Of a stretch of 64,000 bases of DNA, positions 51,583 through 59,000 are shown in pieces. How positions within the stretch are numbered: position 1 is the first letter of the stretch; each line of letters starts with the position of its first letter. The stretch covers positions 124,001 to 188,000 of the forward strand of contig NZ_JANUGW010000006.1 in the NCBI RefSeq assembly GCF_024753285.1, given 5' to 3'. The DNA comes from Massilia pinisoli (GTDB lineage Bacteria > Pseudomonadota > Gammaproteobacteria > Burkholderiales > Burkholderiaceae_D). The position numbers and the translations under genes are program-made. A model generated the notes under the pieces. That model had not been told where the DNA came from, searched no databases, and worked only from the letters and a program-made list of their open reading frames with translations.

Positions 51583-52710
51583 ATGAAAGCATTCCTTCGT
51601 AAAACCGTACGGACGATGGCCGACTGGCCGGGCATTGGACGCCTGGTCCGCATTGGCGTGGCCGTCATCCGCCTGCCGGAATTTCGCGCGGCCTACGATG
51701 AAGCACAGCGTCAGCGCCAGATGGGCCTGAGCCTGCTCGTGCCGCAGTCCGGCGATGCGCAGGCGCCGGCAAGCGCAGGCAGGTTCGAGGCCGAGCAATT
51801 GCCCGGGCTCCTGCAGGCAATTTCCGATATCAATCATCGCCAGATCGCGCACATCGGCGGACACGAAAACCTCGTGCGCTCGGTCCCGGTGGCATTGCGC
51901 AAACTGACGCGCGAGACGGTTGAATTGCGCAGCCAGGAGCAGGCGCTCGCGGAGCAGGTCGACGCGCTGGCGAAACGGGCCGACGCCGTCGATCAACTGC
52001 TCGGGCAGATCGGCAACGAAGCGCGCGACGCCGCGGCGCGGGCGGGCAGTGCGGAGAACGGCGTGAACGGCCTGGCGGAATCCGTCAGCTACCTGCTCGG
52101 CAGGGTGGAATTCGTGCGGCGCGAAGTGATGTTCGAGATGCGTTACGGCGCCCGTGCCGCCACCGGCGACAAGGACGCGGTCGAACCGCAGATCATCGCC
52201 ACCGACAAGGTCGAGGCCGCGCGCCGCACCGGCTTGCGCCTGAACCTCGGGTGCGGTCATGTCGCGCTCGATGGCTACATCAACGTCGACCGGCGTGCGC
52301 TGCCGGGCGTCGACGTCGTCGCCGACGTCGACAAGCTGCCGTTCAACGAGGGCGAGGTCGCGGAGATCTGTTCCGCGCATCTGCTGGAACATTTCCCGCT
52401 CGAGCAATTGCGTCGCGAACTGCTGCCGTACTGGATCTCGCTGCTCGGACCGGAAGGCAAGTTCCGCGCGATCGTGCCGGATGGCGCCGCGATGGCGCGC
52501 GCGTTCGTGGCGCAGGAATACGACTTCGAGAATTTCCGCCAGGTGACGTTCGGCGGCCAGGACTATGACGGCGACTTCCACTTCAACATGTTTTCGACCG
52601 ACTCGATGGCGAAGCTGCTGACCGAGGCGGGTTTCAAGTCCGTCGAGGTGGTGGCGGAAAACCGCGAGAACGGCGGCTGCAAGGAATTCGAGATCGTTGC
52701 GTATGTATAA
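51583..52710 (+). CDS. Coiled-coil SAM-dependent methyltransferase (polysaccharide cluster)
   Basis: 375 residues. The N-terminal ~200 are helical with strong heptad character (about 95-135 and onwards). The C-terminal ~165 form a class I methyltransferase: LRLNLGCGHVALDGYINVDRR (SAM-binding), then VADVDKLPFNEGEVAEICSAHLLEHF. The family often acts on sugars or chain ends. Coiled coil plus methyltransferase in an ABC-exported polysaccharide cluster recalls the O9a terminator/ruler WbdD, though no kinase domain is seen here. Residues 95-134 are closely repeated in the membrane chimera encoded at 56068. First gene of the operon. Confidence 0.82.
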   Translation: MKAFLRKTVRTMADWPGIGRLVRIGVAVIRLPEFRAAYDEAQRQRQMGLSLLVPQSGDAQAPASAGRFEAEQLPGLLQAISDINHRQIAHIGGHENLVRSVPVALRKLTRETVELRSQEQALAEQVDALAKRADAVDQLLGQIGNEARDAAARAGSAENGVNGLAESVSYLLGRVEFVRREVMFEMRYGARAATGDKDAVEPQIIATDKVEAARRTGLRLNLGCGHVALDGYINVDRRALPGVDVVADVDKLPFNEGEVAEICSAHLLEHFPLEQLRRELLPYWISLLGPEGKFRAIVPDGAAMARAFVAQEYDFENFRQVTFGGQDYDGDFHFNMFSTDSMAKLLTEAGFKSVEVVAENRENGGCKEFEIVAYV

Positions 52711-52718
52711 CCGGATCG

Positions 52719-54935
52719 ATGCTCATGAGCTCCAAGACTAACTTCCCGTCGGTGTCCGTCATCATCAATACCGACGGGCGCGCCAAAAGCCTGGCGACCT
52801 GCCTCGAGAGCCTGCGCTATCTGCGTTATCCGAATTTCGAAGTGGTCGTCGTGGCGGGCCCCACGCGCGACGGCACCCACGAGCTGTGCGAATCGTATGG
52901 CGACAGCATCCGTTACGCGGTGTGCCCGGAGCGCAATCTCTCACAGTCGCGCAATATTTCGATCGCCATCTCCGGCGGCGAATTCCTTGCCTTCCTCGAC
53001 GACGATTCCGTCCCCGAACCGGAATGGCTCGACGACGTCATGCCGGCGTTCGACGACCCCGACGTCGCCGTGGCGGGCGGGTTCCTGCACGACCATACGG
53101 GCAAGAGTTACCAGTGGACGTTCGGCACGGTGGACCGCTTCGGTGGTGCCGATACCACCTGGAAGACAGCGGCGCCGCACCTGAATTTCCCCGGCAGCTT
53201 CCATTATCCGCACGTGATGGCGAACAGCGTGTTCCGTCGCTCGGCGGTCGCGGAAGTGGGCGGCTTCGACGAGGAGTACGAGTACTTCCTCGACGAGAGC
53301 GACCTGATCGTCCGCTTCGTCGATGCCGGCTTCAAGGTCGCGCAGCTGGACAAGGGGTTCGTGCATCACAAGTACATGCCCAGCCATATCCGCAACGAAG
53401 CAAAGGTGCTCACGAGCTGGTATTCGGTCATCAAGAACAAGACGTATTTTTCGCTGTTGAACGCGAAAGACCACGCGAGCGTCGACGAGATCGTCGCCGT
53501 CGTGCACGGCATGATCGACGAGTTCCGCGCGAACGTACGGTGGGCGATCGGCGAGAACAAGCTGTCGGCCGACTACAGCGAGCGCTTCGAGGACGAGGTC
53601 GACCGGGCGTCCAAGCGCGGCCTGCAACGCGGTCTCGAAGGCGTGCGCCGCACCCCGGGGCGCGCACCCATGCTGGGCGTATCCGGCGTCACCCGTTTCG
53701 CGCCGTGGCTCGAAGCGTCCGACCAGCGCTGCTACGTCTTCGTCAGCAAGAGCTATCCGCCCGAAAGCGTGGGCGGTGTCGGGCGCTATATCCACCAGCT
53801 GGCGACCGAGGTCGCGCGCCTGGGGCACCAGGTGCACGTGCTGACGATCGGCACCGACCATGACCGGGTCGATTTCGAAGAGGGCGTGTGGGTGCACCGC
53901 ATCTGCCAGCGCGAGCGTCCGTTGCCCGCCGGCGTGGAGGTGCCGCGGCATCTGTGGAATTTCTCGCGCACGATGTTCGAGGAAGCGCAGGAGATCGCAT
54001 CCCGCCGGCACATCGATGCCGTCTATGCGCCCGTGTGGGACGTCGAGGGCATCGCGTTCCTCGTCGCCAAGGCATTCCCGCTCGTCACGAGCCTGCAGAC
54101 GACGATGGCATCCTATCTCGATGCGAACGAAGAGAAGCGGCGCGACAGCGAGTTCATGCGGACGTTCGCCAGGCCAGTGCTCGCGCTCGAGAAACGCATG
54201 ATGGTCGAGAGCGACCGCATCCACGCCATCAGCCACGCCATCGTCGGCGAGATCGAACGCCAGTACGATTTCCGGTTCGACCAAGCGCGCGTCGACATGA
54301 TCCCGCTGGGGCTCGCCGACTGGTCGTCGCTGCGCGCGGAGATGCCGCCAGCGCTGCCCGAAGGCGGCGTCCGCCTGTGCTTCGTCGGACGCATGGAGTT
54401 CCGCAAGGGCGCCGACGTGTTCCTGTCGCTCGTCGACGACCTGCTGGCGGCCTATCCGCAGCTTCATATCGATATCGTCGGCAACGACCGGATCCAGCTG
54501 GCCGGCGGCAGCACGATGCGCGCCGATTTCGAAAAACGGCATGGCGCGCTGGCGCGCGGCGGCCGCGTGGTGTTCCATGGCAGCGTGTCGGACGAACAGT
54601 TGCGTGGTTTTTACCAGGCTGCCGACCTCATCGTGGCGCCGTCGCGCTTCGAGTCGTTCGGACTTGTGCATCTCGAGGGCATGATGTTCGGCAAGCCCGT
54701 CATCGGGTGTGCCATCGGCGGCATGGAAGAAGTCATCGCCGCCGGCGAGACGGGCTTGCTGGCGCAGCCCGGCGATGCCGCCTCGCTGCGCGCTGCGATC
54801 GTGCGGCTCGTCGAGGATGCCGACCTGCGTACCCGGCTGGGCCAGGCGGGCAGGGCGCGTTACCTGAGCAAGTTCCAGCCGCGCTCGATGGCCGAAGGTG
54901 TGATTGCCGCGTTCAACCGCCTGCACGCACACTAG
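52719..54935 (+). CDS. Fused GT2-GT4 glycosyltransferase
   Basis: 738 residues. The first ~310 form a GT-A family 2 domain (VSVIINTDGRAKSLATCLES, then FLAFLDDDSVPEPEW with the DxD metal site, and a late DESDLIVRF). From about 340 a GT-B family 4 domain begins: YVFVSKSYPPESVGGVGRYIHQLA, then LCFVGRMEFRKGADVFL, and the nucleotide-sugar site APSRFESFGLVHLEGM with its E-x7-E. Two activities in one chain suggest transfer of two sugars, or tight coupling of successive steps. Two ATGs (52719 and 52725) are possible. It follows the methyltransferase by 8 bp. Confidence 0.9.
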   Translation: MLMSSKTNFPSVSVIINTDGRAKSLATCLESLRYLRYPNFEVVVVAGPTRDGTHELCESYGDSIRYAVCPERNLSQSRNISIAISGGEFLAFLDDDSVPEPEWLDDVMPAFDDPDVAVAGGFLHDHTGKSYQWTFGTVDRFGGADTTWKTAAPHLNFPGSFHYPHVMANSVFRRSAVAEVGGFDEEYEYFLDESDLIVRFVDAGFKVAQLDKGFVHHKYMPSHIRNEAKVLTSWYSVIKNKTYFSLLNAKDHASVDEIVAVVHGMIDEFRANVRWAIGENKLSADYSERFEDEVDRASKRGLQRGLEGVRRTPGRAPMLGVSGVTRFAPWLEASDQRCYVFVSKSYPPESVGGVGRYIHQLATEVARLGHQVHVLTIGTDHDRVDFEEGVWVHRICQRERPLPAGVEVPRHLWNFSRTMFEEAQEIASRRHIDAVYAPVWDVEGIAFLVAKAFPLVTSLQTTMASYLDANEEKRRDSEFMRTFARPVLALEKRMMVESDRIHAISHAIVGEIERQYDFRFDQARVDMIPLGLADWSSLRAEMPPALPEGGVRLCFVGRMEFRKGADVFLSLVDDLLAAYPQLHIDIVGNDRIQLAGGSTMRADFEKRHGALARGGRVVFHGSVSDEQLRGFYQAADLIVAPSRFESFGLVHLEGMMFGKPVIGCAIGGMEEVIAAGETGLLAQPGDAASLRAAIVRLVEDADLRTRLGQAGRARYLSKFQPRSMAEGVIAAFNRLHAH

Positions 54936-54944
54936 AGCGTCGAC

Positions 54945-56060
54945 ATGAAGATCGCCTACGTGAACAGCATCTGCCATCGCTACGATGCGATCTCGAACGC
55001 CATCCGCGACGAGATGGGCTGGCTGCGCGCGGACGGGCATGACGTACGGCTGTTTGCCTACTCGTGCGACTTCGACGACGTGCCGTACACCCGCGTGAAC
55101 GGCGAGGTTGACGTCGCGTTCGATCCGTTCTTCCAGGATTGCGATCTGGCCGTGTTCCATTTCGGTGTGTTCTACCCGTTGTTCAACCTGCTGCCGGTCG
55201 TGCCGGTGCGCGCCAGACGGATCGTGGAATTCCACAACGTCACGCCCAAGGCATTCCTGCCTGCGTCGTCGCATGCGCTGATCGACAAATCGTTCGCGCA
55301 GATGTCCAACATGGCGTTTGCCGACCACGTCATCTGCGTCAGCGACACGAACCTGGCCGTGTTGCGCGATGCCGGCGTCACGACGCCGGCGACTGTGCTG
55401 CCGCTGGCGATCCACACGAATTTGCGTGCACCGGAAGCGAAGCCCAGCTTTGCCGACGGCGTGCTGCGGATACTGTTCATCGGCCGGCTCGTGCAGTCGA
55501 AGGGGCCGCTCGACTTCCTGCAGGCACTGGAAGCCTTGTTGAGACGGCACCCGCGGCTGCCCGTCGAATCGGATATCGTCGCGAACCTCCAGTTCAGCGA
55601 CGGCGAGCTGGTCGACGCCGTCGAGGCGCGCGTGCGCGAACTGGGCCGGGCGTTTTCCTCGCGACTGGCGCTGCGCCTGGTCGGCAACGCGACGGAAGAC
55701 GTGAAGCAACAACTGCTGTCCGACGCCGACCTGTTCGTGCTGCCGACTCGTCACGAGGGATTCTGCGTCCCCATCCTCGAAGCGCTCGCGTCCGGTTGCC
55801 AGGTCGTCGTCTACGACAACAGCAATACGCCCGCCGTGTCCGGTGGCCTCGCGAGGCTCGTGCCGACCGGCGACACGGCCGCACTCGGCGATGCGATGGT
55901 CGACGCGGCGGCGACGGTGTCCAGCGACGCCTGGCGCGCGGACGGCGGTTATCGCGCGGCGACGGCTGCCGCGGAGCGTCACTTGCGCAATTTCTCGATT
56001 CCCGTCGTGCGCAAACGGTTCCTGGACCTCATCCATCGACAGAGCGGTTACCGCTGCTAG
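54945..56060 (+). CDS. Glycosyltransferase family 4
   Basis: 371 residues. The N-terminal nucleotide-binding half starts MKIAYVNSICHRYDAISNAI, and the acceptor side includes RIVEFHNVTPKAFL. The GT4 C-terminal domain has LRILFIGRLVQSKGPLDFL and the E-x7-E-like site PTRHEGFCVPILEALASG. Retaining sugar transfer to the growing chain is expected on the cytoplasmic face. The donor cannot be read from sequence. It starts nine bases after the fused glycosyltransferase. Confidence 0.9.
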   Translation: MKIAYVNSICHRYDAISNAIRDEMGWLRADGHDVRLFAYSCDFDDVPYTRVNGEVDVAFDPFFQDCDLAVFHFGVFYPLFNLLPVVPVRARRIVEFHNVTPKAFLPASSHALIDKSFAQMSNMAFADHVICVSDTNLAVLRDAGVTTPATVLPLAIHTNLRAPEAKPSFADGVLRILFIGRLVQSKGPLDFLQALEALLRRHPRLPVESDIVANLQFSDGELVDAVEARVRELGRAFSSRLALRLVGNATEDVKQQLLSDADLFVLPTRHEGFCVPILEALASGCQVVVYDNSNTPAVSGGLARLVPTGDTAALGDAMVDAAATVSSDAWRADGGYRAATAAAERHLRNFSIPVVRKRFLDLIHRQSGYRC

Positions 56061-56067
56061 AGGAGAT

Positions 56068-56838
56068 ATGCGAATCAAGGAAGTCAAACACCGTCTCGCG
56101 CTGGGCTGGAAGCTGGTCAGGCTCGACCTGACGCGCCAGTATGCGAACGGGGCCGCCCGCGTCGTCCGCACTGCGTTGCCGCCGCTGGTATGCATACTGG
56201 TCGCCGCGGCCGTGTTCGCGCTCGTGCTGCGCGGTGGAGGATCCGCCGGCGTGGCGGTCGCGCAATTCGTCGTCGTGCCGTTCGCGTTGTGGTCGTTCGT
56301 CGCCGACGTGGTCCTGCGAGGCGCCATCCTGCTGCGCGAACACGGCTACCCCGCCAAGCGCACCCCGTTCCCGCTGTGGGTGGCACCGCTCGTGCCGCTG
56401 CCGGCGGCCGCGCTGAACCAGCTGGTGCTGTTCGCCGTCGTCGCGGTGCTCGCGATCGCAACCGGCATGGCGCCGCCCGCGTCGGCCGGGGTCTTTGTCG
56501 CGGCATGGGGCATCGCCGTCGCGCTCACGGTCGGCCTGGCGCTCGCGGTGGCGGCCGCGCTGAGAGCGTGGCACGACGTGGCGCCCGCCGCGCCGGTGGA
56601 CGTCCTCGACAACCTGGCGCGCTCGGTGCCCATCGCATTGCGCAAGCTGAAGCGCGAGGCTGCAGAACTGCGCAACGAGAACCTGGCGCTGGCCGAGCAG
56701 GTCGACGCCCGGTTGCAACGCCTGGAAATGGACCACGAACGCGGTATCCCCGAGACCGGCCGGTCTTCCATGAACCTTGAGCACAACGCATCCATTGCCG
56801 TCGACACGAATAATGCAAATCACCGGAATCCAACATAG
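56068..56838 (+). CDS. Chimeric half-Wzm permease with cytoplasmic coiled coil
   Basis: 256 residues, AGGAG before the ATG. Residues 1-~170 align with the first two thirds of the Wzm permease encoded next, though they have diverged. Shared landmarks are H(S/R)LxLxWxL(A/V)RxDLxxxYA, VPFALWSFxA(E/D)V, ILREYGY/LLREHGY, FPxWVxPLVPL and the LNQLxLF helix. The last transmembrane part of a Wzm is absent. In its place, residues 181-220 are a coiled coil that matches residues 95-134 of the operon's methyltransferase (about 25 of 40 identical, e.g. RSVP-x-ALRKL and ALAEQVDA). The final ~35 residues look unstructured, and the gene overlaps wzm by 26 bp. It is unlikely to transport by itself; a membrane dock for the methyltransferase is possible. 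Confidence 0.78.
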   Translation: MRIKEVKHRLALGWKLVRLDLTRQYANGAARVVRTALPPLVCILVAAAVFALVLRGGGSAGVAVAQFVVVPFALWSFVADVVLRGAILLREHGYPAKRTPFPLWVAPLVPLPAAALNQLVLFAVVAVLAIATGMAPPASAGVFVAAWGIAVALTVGLALAVAAALRAWHDVAPAAPVDVLDNLARSVPIALRKLKREAAELRNENLALAEQVDARLQRLEMDHERGIPETGRSSMNLEHNASIAVDTNNANHRNPT

Positions 56839-57616
56839 TCTCTCGCTGGCCTGGATGCTGGCCAGGCGCGACCTGAAGAACCGCTACGCGACGAACTATG
56901 CGGGCATTGCGTGGAACGTGCTCGTGCCGCTGCTGTACGCGCTGATCAACGTCGTCGTGTTTTCGATCCTGATGAAAGGCCGCATGGGCGAGCGTTACGG
57001 CAACCTGCCGTTCGCGCTGTTTTATTTCGTGCCGTTTGCGCTGTGGTCGTTCTTTGCCGAAGTCATCGGACGCAGCACGTACATCCTGCGCGAATACGGC
57101 TACCTGATCAACAAGATCGCCTTCCCGTTCTGGGTGCTGCCCCTCGTGCCGCTCGCATCCGCATTCCTCAACCAGCTGATCCTGTTCGTCATCGCCGCCG
57201 TGTTGATGGTCGCGAACGGCATCGGTCCGGCGTCGTCGGCCTACCTGTTCGTGGCCGTGTGGGCGATCGCCGTGGTGCTCACCGTCGGACTCGCGTTCGC
57301 CGTGTCGGCCGTGGCGATGTACGTGCCCGACCTTGCCCAGATCGTGCCCGTCGGCGTCAACATCCTGTTCTGGCTCACGCCCATCCTGTACCCGGCCACC
57401 CTGGTCGAGGCCCAGGGTGCGCTGTGGGTGCGCAGCCTCATCATGGAGTTCAATCCGTTCTCGTACATCGTCGAGATGTCGCGCCAGAGCGTGTTCGGGA
57501 CCGCGCCCGTCGCGCTCGGCGCGCTGGCCGGATTGGCCGTGTTGTCGGCGCTCGTGCTGGGCGCCGGGCTGCTGGTGTTCCGCAAGCTGAAGTCGGGTTT
57601 TGCCGACGTACTGTGA
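56813..57616 (+). CDS. wzm: ABC-2 type polysaccharide export permease (Wzm)
   Basis: 267 residues, with six predicted membrane helices. It opens with an amphipathic segment (SLAWMLARRDLKNRYATNYAG), then LVPLLYALINVVVFSILM, LPFALFYFVPFALWSFFAE and LREYGYLINKIAFPFWVLPLVPL. It ends with helices containing VNILFWLTPILYP and the LEFNPFxYIVE-like MEFNPFSYIVEMSR. It forms the channel that moves undecaprenyl-linked polysaccharide across the inner membrane. The ATG lies inside the end of the preceding chimera gene, so translation is coupled. Complete, unlike its neighbour. Confidence 0.92.
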   Translation: MQITGIQHSLSLAWMLARRDLKNRYATNYAGIAWNVLVPLLYALINVVVFSILMKGRMGERYGNLPFALFYFVPFALWSFFAEVIGRSTYILREYGYLINKIAFPFWVLPLVPLASAFLNQLILFVIAAVLMVANGIGPASSAYLFVAVWAIAVVLTVGLAFAVSAVAMYVPDLAQIVPVGVNILFWLTPILYPATLVEAQGALWVRSLIMEFNPFSYIVEMSRQSVFGTAPVALGALAGLAVLSALVLGAGLLVFRKLKSGFADVL

Positions 57617-57624
57617 TCAAGCAC

Positions 57625-58992
57625 ATGACCGATTCCCACTCCGCATTCGCGCTCAAGCTGGAGCATGTCTCCAAGATCTACCGCACCTATTCGACGCCGC
57701 AGCACCGCCTGTTCGAGTTGCTGTCGGGTGGCCGCAAGCAATACGCCCGCGAAACCCGCGCGCTGGACGACGTGACGTTTTCGCTGGAACAGGGCGGCCG
57801 CCTCGGTATCGTCGGCGAAAACGGCAGCGGCAAGAGCACGCTGCTGAAGGTGCTGGCCGGTGTGCTGGTCCCGAATGCGGGGACGGTGCAGGTCAACGGC
57901 CGGGTGTCCGCGTTGCTCGAACTCGGGGCCGGCTTCAATCCGGAATTGCCGGGCCGGGAAAACATCCGCCAGTTCTCCATGTTGCACGGCATGCAGCGCG
58001 AAGAGATCGATGAAGCGCTGCCGGAAATCATCCAGTTCAGCGAACTGCGCGATGCGATCGACCATCCCGTCAAGACGTACAGCAGCGGCATGGCCGTGCG
58101 CCTCGGCTTTGCCTGCGCCGTCTACGTCAAGCCCGACATCCTGATCGTGGATGAGGCGCTCAGCGTGGGCGACTCGTATTTCCAGAACAAGTGCATGCAC
58201 AAGATCAAGGCGCTGCTCGACGGCGGGACGAGCTTCATCTATGTGACCCATGCGGCCGATTCGATCCGCTCGCTGTGCAACCGGGGCGTGTGGATGGAAA
58301 AGGGCCGCACGCGGCTGATCGGATCGTCGACCGACGTCGGCGCCGCCTACCAGAGCGAGGTCTTCAAGCGCATCGTGCGGGCGGGCCGCGCCGAAACGCT
58401 CCAGGCCGCTACTGACGCGGCGCCGGACCCCGTGCCGGCGCAGGGCGCGCCCGTCATGGGCATCGACCATGCGCGCCACCAGGCGTTCGAGGAGCGGGTC
58501 GCGCCCGTGCGCACCGGCAGCGGCGAGGCGCGCATCGTCGATATTTCCCTCGTCGGCGAAGACGGCGTCGAAACGGACAGCCTGCCGCTCGACGCGAAAT
58601 GCCTCGTGCGGGTGTTTTATCGCACGACCGCCGACCTGCCCCCGGAGTGCGCGCTGACATTGGGCGTGACCGACAGCACGGGCCGCCAACTGCTGCACTT
58701 CAATTCCGCCCTGTCGCAGACGTATCTTCCGGAAAGCGGCGGCCACATGTTGCGTGTCGTCGAATTCCGCTTCGACAATCCGCTGTCGCCCGGCGAGTAC
58801 GGTTTCATCGCCGGCATCGGCACGTTCACGCCGAACGTGCGCAACCACGGGCAGTACGTGACGTCGCTCATCATCGACTACGTGGCCGGCGGCGCCAGGT
58901 TCAGCGTGCGCTTCCCCGACCACCCGGCCAACCTCGACCTGTGGGGCATCGTCCACCCGCGGTTCACGGCATCCGAATACGCCCTCGACTGA
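57625..58992 (+). CDS. wzt: Polysaccharide ABC transporter ATPase with C-terminal binding domain (Wzt)
   Basis: 455 residues. Walker A GENGSGKST, Walker B DILIVDEALSVGD, the family-specific LLELGAGFNPELPGRENI and signature YSSGMAVRLGF. From about 300 a beta-sandwich domain follows (GEARIVDISLVGEDGVETDSL, then VRVFYRTTADLPPECALTLGV and LSPGEYGFIAGI). In the E. coli O8/O9a systems this domain reads the methyl or phosphate cap at the chain end. That fits the methyltransferase in this operon. An in-frame GTG at 57613 overlapping the wzm stop is an alternative start. Confidence 0.92.
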   Translation: MTDSHSAFALKLEHVSKIYRTYSTPQHRLFELLSGGRKQYARETRALDDVTFSLEQGGRLGIVGENGSGKSTLLKVLAGVLVPNAGTVQVNGRVSALLELGAGFNPELPGRENIRQFSMLHGMQREEIDEALPEIIQFSELRDAIDHPVKTYSSGMAVRLGFACAVYVKPDILIVDEALSVGDSYFQNKCMHKIKALLDGGTSFIYVTHAADSIRSLCNRGVWMEKGRTRLIGSSTDVGAAYQSEVFKRIVRAGRAETLQAATDAAPDPVPAQGAPVMGIDHARHQAFEERVAPVRTGSGEARIVDISLVGEDGVETDSLPLDAKCLVRVFYRTTADLPPECALTLGVTDSTGRQLLHFNSALSQTYLPESGGHMLRVVEFRFDNPLSPGEYGFIAGIGTFTPNVRNHGQYVTSLIIDYVAGGARFSVRFPDHPANLDLWGIVHPRFTASEYALD

Positions 58993-59000
58993 CGCTTCAC

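Noticed and set aside
52941..56327. A 1128-codon open frame on the minus strand across the glycosyltransferase genes
   Set aside because: It is the antisense of three well-supported genes; composition is Arg/His/Ala-rich with no domain, as expected from high-GC codon bias.
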